A stretch of DNA of 44,806 nucleotides from Bacillota bacterium (GTDB lineage Bacteria; Bacillota; Desulfitobacteriia; Desulfitobacteriales; Desulfitobacteriaceae). This document shows positions 23,276-31,260 of this stretch, in pieces. The stretch spans positions 1 through 44,806 of the forward strand of contig JAJZPA010000004.1 in assembly GCA_021811425.1 (NCBI GenBank), in the 5' to 3' direction. The position numbers and the translations under genes were made by a program. Position 1 is the stretch's first letter; each line of letters begins with the position of its first letter. The notes under the pieces are model-generated. The model was not told the DNA's origin. It did not search any database and worked only from the letters and a program-made list of their open reading frames with translations.

Positions 23276-24454
23276 ATGTACAAACTGCTCACCGGGATGA
23301 AGATTCTCGATTTAACCCGTTTGCTTCCGGGAGGATATGCCACTCAGCTCCTGGGAGACTTGGGAGCTGAGGTACTAAAAGTGGAGGAGCCCTGGCAGGG
23401 GGATTATATGCGCTGGATGGAGCCGTATTTTCCTGGGACTCAGGAAAGCGCACTCTATTTTGGGCTGAACCGAAATAAGAAAAGCCTAAAACTAAACTTG
23501 AAAAGTTCCGAGGGCAGAGAAGTCTTCTTCAAACTTTTAAAGAGCTATGATGTGGTGTTGGAAGGTTTCCGGCCCGGAGTCATGGAGAGTTTGGGGCTGG
23601 GATATGAGGTTTTGCAAGCGGCTAACCCACGTGTGATCCTTTGCTCTATCTCCGGGTATGGGCAGGATGGGCCTTATCGGCTGCGCTCGGGGCATGATAT
23701 TAATTATACAGCGATTGCAGGGGCTTTGGGTCTGGCAGGGGTACCCGGCGGGCAACCTGTACTGCCTGCTGTACAGGTTGCCGATCTAGGCGGGGGTGCC
23801 TTGTTGGCGGTTGCTGGGGTGCTCGCAGCCTATATTGCTCGCGAACGGACGGGCGTGGGAGAGTATGTCGATGTGTCCATGCTGGATGGGGCGGTTTCTT
23901 GGATGACGATGCTCTATGCTCAGCTCGCCGCAGGCGATCCGACCCTAAAACGGGGAGAGGGGCGTTTGAGCGGCGGGGATATCTGTTACCATGTCTACGA
24001 GAGTAAAGATGGGAGCTACATGAGTTTGGGCGCCTTGGAGCCGAAGTTCTGGCAGGCGTTTTGTCAGACAGTGGGGAGAGAGGATCTCATCAGCCAGCAG
24101 TTTTCCCGCGATCCGGGGGCTTTGGCGGAGGTTGAAAGCATCTTTAAGCAAAAAACCCAGGCAGAGTGGGTGGAGTTTCTTCAGGACAAAGATCTTTGTT
24201 GCGAACCGATCCTCGAACCGTTCGAAGCTAAGGAACATCCTCAGGTGCGTCACCGGAGCCTTTTTCTGTCGCTTGTGCATCCTCAGGCGGGTAGGGTTGA
24301 AGTGGTCGGAAATCCCCTTAAATTCAGCCGGGAAGAGGCACAACCTGATCGCTTGCCACCTGGGTTTGGGGAGCATACGGCAGAAGTTCTTGAGAAAGAA
24401 GGCTTTTCTGCCGAGGAGGTAGCGAGGCTTAAGGAAAGGAAAATTATTGGGTAG
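23276..24454 (+). CDS. CaiB/BaiF family III CoA-transferase or alpha-methylacyl-CoA racemase
   Basis: A 392-residue class III enzyme, either moving CoA between acids or epimerising 2-methylacyl-CoA. Start with GAGGAG seven nt upstream. The signature SGHDINYTAIAGALGL contains H140-D141, matching the catalytic His-Asp of Mycobacterium MCR and the nucleophilic Asp of formyl-CoA transferase. VADLGGGALLAVAG and ALEPKFW carry the Asp and Glu that racemases also use. These racemase-like residues tilt the call to alpha-methylacyl-CoA racemase, but CoA-transfer cannot be excluded. A gap of 101 nt precedes it, without a sigma-54 promoter that I can see, so it may be read through from upstream. Confidence 0.85.
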   Translation: MYKLLTGMKILDLTRLLPGGYATQLLGDLGAEVLKVEEPWQGDYMRWMEPYFPGTQESALYFGLNRNKKSLKLNLKSSEGREVFFKLLKSYDVVLEGFRPGVMESLGLGYEVLQAANPRVILCSISGYGQDGPYRLRSGHDINYTAIAGALGLAGVPGGQPVLPAVQVADLGGGALLAVAGVLAAYIARERTGVGEYVDVSMLDGAVSWMTMLYAQLAAGDPTLKRGEGRLSGGDICYHVYESKDGSYMSLGALEPKFWQAFCQTVGREDLISQQFSRDPGALAEVESIFKQKTQAEWVEFLQDKDLCCEPILEPFEAKEHPQVRHRSLFLSLVHPQAGRVEVVGNPLKFSREEAQPDRLPPGFGEHTAEVLEKEGFSAEEVARLKERKIIG

Positions 24455-24539
24455 AACGGTTCAGTGCCACGGTGAAGAAGAACCCTCGTACCAGCGGGGT
24501 GAGGCTAGGGGAGTGAAATTTTTACGAGGAGTGAGCGGA

Positions 24540-26051
24540 ATGGACCTATTTTCTTTGCTTGCACGCAATGCTCATAAGTTCCCTGAAAAAGAGGCTCTAG
24601 TTTGTGGCGAAAGACGTCACACGTGGTCTCAGCTGTATCAGCGGGTCGAAGCTTTGGCAGGTGCTATGTCATATCGCGGAATCGAGAAGGGGGATAAAGT
24701 TGCCCTACTCTTGGATAATTCGGATTATTTTATTGAGATCCATTTTGCGGTAGCCCGTTTGGGAGCCATTGGTGTGCCGCTTAACTACCGTTTGGCTGGC
24801 GATGAGCTTGCTTATATTCTGAACAATAGCGATAGCAAGATGTTGTTTTATGGCAGCACCTTTGAGAAAGCTGTTGAGCATATTCGGACGAGAATCCTGA
24901 AGATTGAATCTAGTATTCAAGTTGGGAACGCGGGCGGGCCCTATGACCAGATGTTTGCGGAAGGCAGAATTTCACCGCCGGTTCTGGTTGAGGGCACCGA
25001 TCCAAACCTTGTTCTCTATACTTCAGGGACAACGGGTAGGCCTAAGGGTGCTGTTCTTACCCATGATAACAGCATATGGAATGCTCTGAATATGGTTATT
25101 GATGCCCGTATTGAGCCGGAGGATCGAGGAATTGTCATACCCCCGCTTTATCATTCCGCAGCGATTAATTGCTGGATGCTTCCCCATGTGTTTGTGGGGG
25201 CAGCCTTGGTGATTGAAAATACGTTTAATCCAGTTGAACTTCCCAAACGGTTAATCGAGGAAAAGATCACAAATATGTTTCTGGTGCCGGCGATGTATAA
25301 CTTCTTGCTTCAAGTTCCTGGTATCGAGACTTTCAACTTGAGTTTCGTGCGTTTATTAGGCACAGGGGCATCCATCATGCCTGTTGAGTTGAAACAAAAA
25401 GTGCATAAACTCTTTGCAAATGCAGGAATTATTGATGTTTACGGCCTTACCGAAGCAGGTCCGGGAGTGACCATTCTTAAAGCCAAGGATGCGTTTAGAA
25501 AAGAAGGTTCAGTAGGCCGGGCTTTGTCCACTTTGGAGGTTCGTGTCGTTGACCCTAATGGGCGGGAAGTAGGGATCGGGGAGGTGGGTGAGATAATTGC
25601 CCGCGGACCAACGATTATGAAAGAGTATTACCAATTGCCGGAGGCCACGGCAACGGCTCTCCGTGAGGGTTGGCTTTACACCGGCGATCTTGCCCGCATG
25701 GATGAAGAAGGATTTCTCTATGTGGTTGATCGGAAAAAGGACATGATCATCAGCGGCGGCGAAAACATTTATCCAGCCGAAGTGGAAGCTGTTTTGTATC
25801 AACATGCCAAAATTCTAGATGCGGCAGTCATTGGGTATCCAGATGCTCAGTGGGGGGAAAGTATCTGCGCCCTCATTGTGGTTCGACCGGGCGAAACGCT
25901 GACACCAGAAGAAGTGGTTGAGTTTACCAAAGGGAAATTAGCAGGATATAAGAAGCCTCGTCAGGTGGTCTTCGTCGAGGCCCTGCCCCGGAACCCGTCA
26001 GGCAAGGTGTTGAAGACGGTGTTGCGTCAAGAATATGGAAACCGGGTGTGA
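24540..26051 (+). CDS. AMP-forming acyl-CoA synthetase (FadD-like)
   Basis: A 503-residue ligase making acyl-CoA from a fatty or other carboxylic acid and ATP. The ATG at 24540 (MDLFSLLARNAHK) follows ACGAGGAG; the upstream extension to 24447 has no site. Motifs are canonical: LYTSGTTGRPKGAVLTH, YGLTEAGPG, YTGDLARMDEEGFLYVVDRKKDMI, SGGENIYPAEVE, and PRNPSGKVLK with the catalytic Lys. Unlike the first ligase of the cluster its phosphate loop is standard, so the two probably act on different acids. It closes the catabolic cluster and is followed by heptamer repeats and a hairpin. Confidence 0.92.
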   Translation: MDLFSLLARNAHKFPEKEALVCGERRHTWSQLYQRVEALAGAMSYRGIEKGDKVALLLDNSDYFIEIHFAVARLGAIGVPLNYRLAGDELAYILNNSDSKMLFYGSTFEKAVEHIRTRILKIESSIQVGNAGGPYDQMFAEGRISPPVLVEGTDPNLVLYTSGTTGRPKGAVLTHDNSIWNALNMVIDARIEPEDRGIVIPPLYHSAAINCWMLPHVFVGAALVIENTFNPVELPKRLIEEKITNMFLVPAMYNFLLQVPGIETFNLSFVRLLGTGASIMPVELKQKVHKLFANAGIIDVYGLTEAGPGVTILKAKDAFRKEGSVGRALSTLEVRVVDPNGREVGIGEVGEIIARGPTIMKEYYQLPEATATALREGWLYTGDLARMDEEGFLYVVDRKKDMIISGGENIYPAEVEAVLYQHAKILDAAVIGYPDAQWGESICALIVVRPGETLTPEEVVEFTKGKLAGYKKPRQVVFVEALPRNPSGKVLKTVLRQEYGNRV

Positions 26052-26054
26052 ATC

Positions 26055-26082
26055 AGAAGTCAGAAGTCGGAGGTCGGAAGTC
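26055..26082 (+). repeat. Degenerate heptamer repeat after the second CoA ligase
   Basis: Four 7-bp units, AGAAGTC, AGAAGTC, GGAGGTC, GGAAGTC, related to the perfect AGGTCGG tandem at 19246. No coding role. Confidence 0.6.
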
Positions 26083-26118
26083 GTCCAGGCAAGTCAGATG
26101 TCTGATGTTTTATAAGCG

Positions 26119-26140
26119 TGGCGCAGCTTTGACTGCGCCA
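26119..26140. terminator. Hairpin between the convergent CoA ligase and Uma2 genes
   Basis: TGGCGCAG (26119-26126) pairs perfectly with CTGCGCCA (26133-26140) around a 6-nt loop. TTACTTGGTTTCT follows on the plus strand. Placed to end both convergent transcripts; the T-tail is weak. Confidence 0.5.
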
Positions 26141-26168
26141 TTACTTGGTTTCTGACGAGAACAAGTTC

Positions 26169-26717
26169 CTAAAAAATATCCTTCAAGGAGACGGCTAAAC
26201 CAGAAAAACAGGTTGACAACGCTATACCAGCATCTTTGTAAACACCAATTTGTTCGTATAATCCATCATTAAGAATATTAACTTCAATGGTTCTGAATTT
26301 CGGATTAACAAGCCAATATTCTTTTACTCCATATCTCATATACAAATTAAACTTCGTTATTCGATCATAGGAGGTGTTTGATGGGGAAACAATCTCAATA
26401 ATGAGAGACGGAACGCCGACATATTGGGTCTCGTTAATGCCATTTTTACCGCACACAACAAAAATATCAGGCTGAACATGGCTGGGGAATTCGTCATTTT
26501 CGTTTTTTAGAAGGACATCTAAAGGCGAAATAAATGGTTCACATTCTTTCCCATTAAAATAGCGTCTTAACTCAGTCGCAATGTTTAATAACGCTCTTTG
26601 ATGCTCAATAGTCGGAGATGCCAGGCAATAGACTTCTCCATCAATGTATTCAAGCCGATCATCAGATTCATTGAGTTGAAGAAACTCCTGGTAACTAACG
26701 CATTGTACCGGAATCAA
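26169..26717 (-). CDS. Uma2-family putative PD-(D/E)XK nuclease (DUF820)
   Basis: A 182-residue member of a widespread family of unknown biology with a restriction-endonuclease-like fold. The likely start is the TTG at 26717 (MIPVQCVSYQEF), which has AGGGGGTG about 6 nt upstream; the longer frame to 26780 adds a hydrophobic stretch with no site. Fold residues: DRLEYIDGEVY, Asp in QPDIFVV, Glu in SLIIEIVSPS, and the helix KFNLYMRYGVKEYWLVNP. Its DNA is visibly AT-richer than the genes on both sides and it is the lone minus-strand gene between the acyl-CoA cluster and its presumed regulator, which suggests a later arrival. No toxin or antitoxin partner is seen. Confidence 0.82.
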   Translation of the reverse strand: MIPVQCVSYQEFLQLNESDDRLEYIDGEVYCLASPTIEHQRALLNIATELRRYFNGKECEPFISPLDVLLKNENDEFPSHVQPDIFVVCGKNGINETQYVGVPSLIIEIVSPSNTSYDRITKFNLYMRYGVKEYWLVNPKFRTIEVNILNDGLYEQIGVYKDAGIALSTCFSGLAVSLKDIF

Positions 26718-26943
26718 TATTTCACCCCCTAACAACAAAATTTCTATCCATATAGTACCATATCCCCATAAACCTGTCACGTTGAGATTCTGTTTAACAT
26801 GGCTTGCAATTCAAAATCAGCTGATTGTTTCATCCCAATAGAGGAATCCCTAGGGTCGAAGGCGAAATAGACAAGTATATTGAGAGAATTATCTCGCAGT
26901 TAAGCTACTGTTGAGAGAGACCTTCGGACTTGGGGTGAAAGCC

Positions 26944-29031
26944 ATGCTCATGAGTGACATGATGACGCGGGATATGCCCTTGCTTCATCCAGAGGACAGC
27001 CTTGAAGCAGCGGCACGTTTTTTGCGTCTGACGAAGCTTGATGGTCTGCCGGTGGTCAGTCAGGAAGAACGACTGATTGGGATATTTACGCGCACAAATT
27101 TAATTGATGCCTTCTTGAATGGAGCGGGTTTGGCCGATAGGATTGAGGAGTTTTATCATAAGCAGCCCGTGACAGTTCGAGTGGATACAAGCTATCCTGA
27201 AGTGGAGAGGATTGTCAAGAACAGTCCGGTTGGTACAGGGGTGGTAGTCAATGCCGAGGGAAGTGTCCTGGGCATTTTTACGAAGGTCGATATGATCATG
27301 GCCTTGTTTAAAGAGGCGGATCAATTGGCTGGAAAGCTCAACACTCTGTACCAGGCGATGCACAACGGTGTGATTGTGCTAGATCGGAATCATCGTATTC
27401 AATATCTGAACCAGTCAGGTGAGACGATTTTGGGGCTGAAAAAGGAGACATTGCAAGGGTGTCTGTTTAACAGTGTTTTCCCTCACCTGGACTTAAAACC
27501 TGTTCTCAAAGAGGGGCGGGTTCTAGTCGGGAAACAGGAGAAGCTGAACACGGTGAAAGCCTTGTGCAATATCAGCCCGATTTTCGAAGGACAGAATACG
27601 GCTGGAGCTGTCATCGTCTTCCAGCCGCTCACGGATCTGGATCAGGTCGCTTTAGAACTGGAAGCGACCAAGCGTCTTTATGAAACCTTGCTCACGATCA
27701 CGAACATCGCCTATGAGGCGATCATTGTGGTCGATGAAGAGGGGAAAATTTCTCTAGTCAATGAAGCGGCCTGCAAGTTCTTTGGCAAGAGTGAGCTAGA
27801 ACTTCTACAGCAGCCGGTGGATCAAGTGGTTGAAAATACGCGCTTACCTCGAGCCCTTAAAACGGGGATGGCTGAAACCAATGAGATTCAAGTGATTCAA
27901 GGCAGACCTTATATTGTCTCTCGCCTCCCGATCGTTCGTAATGGCAAGGTCATCGGTGCCGTGGGGAAAATTGTATATCAGCGCCTTGAAGAAGTGAAGG
28001 AAGTAGCAGAGCGGCTCATCCAAATGGAGCAGGAACTGACCTATTACAAGGATAAGGTCGGCACGGAGGAACAGCTGGTAACCTTTAACCAGATTGTGAC
28101 CGTCAACCCGGATATGCGCCGTCTGAAGCAAGAGGCGGAGATGGTGGCTCGCGGCAACTCCACGGTGATGCTGAGTGGGGAAAGCGGCACCGGGAAGGAA
28201 CTTTTTGCGGAGGCGATTCATCGCGCCAGCCCTCGACGTAAAGCCCCATTTGTTAAAATCAACTGTGCGGCCGTGCCTGAGAATCTTTTGGAATCCGAGT
28301 TTTTTGGCTATGCGGGAGGGGCTTTTACCGGGGCGCAGAAGGGTGGAAAACTGGGTAAGTTTGCTCTGGCAGATGGGGGCACGCTTTTTCTCGATGAGAT
28401 TGGCGATATGTCCTTAAATCTGCAGAGCAAGCTTTTGCGCGTCTTGGAAGACCGCGCGTTCGAGCCGGTAGGAAGCAATCTGACAGTGAAAGTGGATGTC
28501 CGAATTATTGCGGCGACCAATCAGGATCTTTTGCAAAAAGTTGAAACGTGCGAGTTCCGCCGGGATCTCTATTATCGGTTGAATGTGGTTAACTTTCGCC
28601 TGATTTCCCTTCGCTATCGGCCAGAGGATGTGATTCCCCTCGTTCGAGTCTTCTTAGAACGCCTGAACCAGGACTTCGGGAAACAGATTCAGGATGCTTC
28701 GGCGGAGGTCCAGTCAATGCTTCTCAAGCATCACTGGCCGGGGAATGTTCGCGAACTGAAGAATGTCATCGAACGAGCGGTTAATTTTGCTTCCGGGCCT
28801 CTTCTTGAGGTGGAACACCTTCCTTTTTACCTCCGGGAGGGGGGGCAGGAGAAACCTGCTCAAGCAAAGTATAACCCTGAATATACCTCAGCCAGCCCCC
28901 TAACTCTCGATCAGGAGAGCATCCGCCACGTCCTAGAGAAGACCAAAGGAAATAAATCTCAAGCAGCCCGGATCTTAGGAATTAGCCGTTCTTGGTTTTA
29001 TGAGAAGTTGCGCGAATACCATTTGGAGTAG
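26944..29031 (+). CDS. Sigma-54-dependent activator (CBS-CBS-PAS-PAS-AAA+-Fis HTH)
   Basis: A 695-residue enhancer-binding protein. The ATG at 26944 follows GGGGTG with 6-nt spacing. Residues about 5-120 are a pair of CBS domains, which usually bind adenine nucleotides. Two PAS domains follow (LYQAMHNGVIVLDRNHRIQY near 137; AYEAIIVVDEEGKISLVNEA near 258). The AAA+ core has Walker A GESGTGKE near 412, the sigma-54-contacting loop GAFTGA at 459-464, and the AATNQDLL and WPGNVRELKNVIERA motifs. The C-terminus is a Fis-type helix-turn-helix (NKSQAARILGISRSWFYEKL). It likely activates the sigma-54 promoters at 17477 and 19407, perhaps sensing CoA-ester or adenylate levels; that link is inferred from position. 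Confidence 0.93.
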   Translation: MLMSDMMTRDMPLLHPEDSLEAAARFLRLTKLDGLPVVSQEERLIGIFTRTNLIDAFLNGAGLADRIEEFYHKQPVTVRVDTSYPEVERIVKNSPVGTGVVVNAEGSVLGIFTKVDMIMALFKEADQLAGKLNTLYQAMHNGVIVLDRNHRIQYLNQSGETILGLKKETLQGCLFNSVFPHLDLKPVLKEGRVLVGKQEKLNTVKALCNISPIFEGQNTAGAVIVFQPLTDLDQVALELEATKRLYETLLTITNIAYEAIIVVDEEGKISLVNEAACKFFGKSELELLQQPVDQVVENTRLPRALKTGMAETNEIQVIQGRPYIVSRLPIVRNGKVIGAVGKIVYQRLEEVKEVAERLIQMEQELTYYKDKVGTEEQLVTFNQIVTVNPDMRRLKQEAEMVARGNSTVMLSGESGTGKELFAEAIHRASPRRKAPFVKINCAAVPENLLESEFFGYAGGAFTGAQKGGKLGKFALADGGTLFLDEIGDMSLNLQSKLLRVLEDRAFEPVGSNLTVKVDVRIIAATNQDLLQKVETCEFRRDLYYRLNVVNFRLISLRYRPEDVIPLVRVFLERLNQDFGKQIQDASAEVQSMLLKHHWPGNVRELKNVIERAVNFASGPLLEVEHLPFYLREGGQEKPAQAKYNPEYTSASPLTLDQESIRHVLEKTKGNKSQAARILGISRSWFYEKLREYHLE

Positions 29032-29146
29032 TGATACCCATGGGGTAGAGGACATTTTCCCTCAATGAGCATAATTCCGGATGTAAAGGTAAAAAATAAT
29101 GTTACAGGCTCAAGCAAGGTTAAAAAGGAAAGGTTGGAGGGAAAAC

Positions 29147-29506
29147 ATGGATAACAATCTTAAATGTCAAGCGACCAAATGCGTTTACAATATGAACCGT
29201 TTATGTAGTGCCAAGGAGATTGAAGTTCAGGGGGAAGACACCATGGGTGGGCGTTTTACCTTTTGTGGCACCTTCGAAGAGCGTGGCGTCGGTAATATGG
29301 TCAGCGAGATGGGAAATATGAATTTACGAGCGGAAATCAAACAACTCTTTTCTGATGAGCAGGAAATGGATCCCATGGTCGGGTGTAATGCCCGCAATTG
29401 CATCTACAACCAGGATGCACACTGCCTTGCCGAGCATGTCAATATCGTCAGTGAAATCGCTGAAACGGCGGTGCAGACCGAGTGCCAGACCTTCTATCCC
29501 CGTTAA
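29147..29506 (+). CDS. Duplicated DUF1540 Cys-rich protein
   Basis: A 119-residue protein with two copies of a Cys motif: CQATKCVYNMNRLCSAKEI ... C in the first half and CNARNCIYNQDAHCLAEHV ... C in the second. Each has C-x4-C-x7-C and a distant Cys, fitting DUF1540, a small domain common in spore-forming Firmicutes and thought to bind a metal. Function unknown. The ATG at 29147 follows GGAGGG by 6 nt; an upstream ATG at 29099 has no site. It has its own terminator, so it is probably a single-gene unit. Confidence 0.85.
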   Translation: MDNNLKCQATKCVYNMNRLCSAKEIEVQGEDTMGGRFTFCGTFEERGVGNMVSEMGNMNLRAEIKQLFSDEQEMDPMVGCNARNCIYNQDAHCLAEHVNIVSEIAETAVQTECQTFYPR

Positions 29507-29558
29507 GAACGCGCGAGTTTAGGATATTAAACAGTGTAGAAGGCAATAAGTCTAGCAG

Positions 29559-29594
29559 GGCACGAAGCCAATAACGATTGGTTCGTGCCTTTTG
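29559..29594 (+). terminator. Rho-independent terminator after the DUF1540 gene
   Basis: GGCACGAAGCCAAT and ATTGGTTCGTGCC pair with one bulged base around AACG, followed by TTTTGTTCT. Confidence 0.8.
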
Positions 29595-29807
29595 TTCTAC
29601 AAGCAGGGCACTGGTTAAAAAATATATATTTTTGTGAACTGTGGGCAAGGTAAATAAACAACTTTTGGCGAAGTACACTAGGGTACGTAAGTGAACTCGT
29701 AAGTGGGAGTCTCACGATTGGATGAAGGCGAATGTGCCAAGCACGGATCATTGAAAGAGTTGGTTTATAGACTGAGTGATGATGGAAGGCGGGAAAGGAA
29801 AGTGGGC

Positions 29808-30707
29808 GTGTTCGATTTAAAAGACGATTCACAGACTACGCCGGGGCCGGGAGTCAGGTCAAAGGTCGCAATCCTTACGGATAGTACCTGTGATTTGGAT
29901 CCCGCAGTTATCGCGGCTTATGGAATTGAAGTTGTGCCACTGCATATTGTCTATGGAAACCGAGAATACCGTGATAGGGTTGACATTACCCCGCAAGAGG
30001 TATATGACCATATGAATGTGGAAGTGCCTAAAACGTCGTTGCCGTCTTATGCAGAAATCGCCGAGGTGTTCAGACGGTTACAGGCAGCTGACGTAACCCA
30101 TGTGCTGGCGATTCATATTTCCAGCGGACTGAGCGGGACTTATGATACAGTTTGCTCCATTGCGCGTGAATTTAAAGACATGGTCGTTGAAGTAATAGAT
30201 TCCAAAATGCTTTCCATGGGATTAGGGTTTCCAGTATTAGAAGCGGCGCGAGAGTTGCAACATTCATTAGACTTTTACCGAGCGGTAGCAGCGGCCAAGA
30301 GGGTGATACGAGATGTCAAAGGGTTTTATGTCCTCTCGACACTCGAATATTTGATTAAAGGTGGACGCATTGGGTATGTGGCAGGGACATTTGGGCAACT
30401 TCTAAACATCAAGCCCATTATTTCTTTAAATGAGGAAGGAAAGTACTATACGCTTATGAAGGTACGAGGGAGGGAACAGTCCCTGCGTAAATTGGCCGAT
30501 CTTTTAAAAGAAACCGTGAAAGAGAAAATCTCGAATGTAGCGATTGTCCACGGCGGCGCGGAACAGGAAGCTAATGAACTTCACGCTAAAGCCAAGGAGT
30601 TAGCTAATATCAAAGAGCTATATCTTAATCAAATTTCTCCAGCCATGGGAGTCCACACCGGACCAGGCCTGGTTGGATTTCTGGTCTATCCGGTTATCAG
30701 CAGCTAG
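29808..30707 (+). CDS. DegV-family fatty-acid-binding protein
   Basis: A 300-residue two-domain protein that holds a single fatty acid; in Staphylococcus such proteins (FakB) present it to the kinase FakA. Signature blocks: VAILTDSTCDLDP at the start, VPLHIVYGNREYRDRVDI, TSLPSYAEI, AIHISSGLSGTYDTV, STLEYLIKGGRIGYV and NQISPAMGVHTGPGLVG. The frame is open back to 29703, but the DegV fold begins near KVAILTDS; a GTG at 29808 preceded by AAAGGA gives the usual length. The start is uncertain. No FakA homologue is adjacent; being near the acyl-CoA cluster may be chance. Confidence 0.9.
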   Translation: MFDLKDDSQTTPGPGVRSKVAILTDSTCDLDPAVIAAYGIEVVPLHIVYGNREYRDRVDITPQEVYDHMNVEVPKTSLPSYAEIAEVFRRLQAADVTHVLAIHISSGLSGTYDTVCSIAREFKDMVVEVIDSKMLSMGLGFPVLEAARELQHSLDFYRAVAAAKRVIRDVKGFYVLSTLEYLIKGGRIGYVAGTFGQLLNIKPIISLNEEGKYYTLMKVRGREQSLRKLADLLKETVKEKISNVAIVHGGAEQEANELHAKAKELANIKELYLNQISPAMGVHTGPGLVGFLVYPVISS

Positions 30708-30783
30708 GAATCCTATGTCCGATGGAAGATGCGACTAAAGCAAGAATCTGTGAGGGCAAAGAGGTTGGAGGATTAGAAGAAAT

Positions 30784-31233
30784 ATGCTAAAACTGGTATA
30801 TGTTTTGATGGTGATTTTAGGAGGAATGCTGAACGGGGTCCAAGCACCAATTAATAGTGCCTTAAGTAAAAAAGTAGGAGGGTTTGAAGGTGCCTTTACG
30901 TCCTTCTTTTTTGGTACGGCCATCCTTGCATTGGTCGTCTTAATCTTGGGCAAAGGGGACTTACGCGGGATACTGATCGTTCCTAAGTGGCAGCTTATTG
31001 GTGGCTTTCTCGGGGCGTTTTTTGTAACAGCTATGATTATCGCTGTTCCTCGGCTCGGGGTGGCAGGGGCCATTTTTGCGAGCGTGATTGGGCAGTTGGT
31101 GATGGGGATGGTCATTGATAATTTTGGTTTTTTTGGTGTACAGCGGATTCCGTTCGATGGTTATCGGCTCTTGGGTGGTGTGTTGATGATCACCTCGCTC
31201 CTCTTGATTTTCCGAGGGAATTTTTCATCCTAA
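30784..31233 (+). CDS. DMT-superfamily small membrane protein (DUF606/YdcZ)
   Basis: A 149-residue protein with five hydrophobic helices, beginning MLKLVYVLMVILGGMLNGVQAPINSAL; the GxxNGxQxPINSxL start and the tail GVLMITSLLLIF are typical of the DUF606 family, half-size relatives of drug/metabolite transporters that often work as pairs. Only one copy is present. GGAGG lies about 12 nt before the ATG. It is 27 nt upstream of the M48 protease gene and probably co-transcribed. Substrate unknown. Confidence 0.82.
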   Translation: MLKLVYVLMVILGGMLNGVQAPINSALSKKVGGFEGAFTSFFFGTAILALVVLILGKGDLRGILIVPKWQLIGGFLGAFFVTAMIIAVPRLGVAGAIFASVIGQLVMGMVIDNFGFFGVQRIPFDGYRLLGGVLMITSLLLIFRGNFSS

Positions 31234-31260
31234 AGCACGTCGAGATTAGGGGGAATTGAT

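Noticed and set aside
26800-26825. Sigma-54 promoter before the activator gene (TGGCTTGCA)
   Set aside because: The GG and GC elements are not at the required 10-bp spacing.
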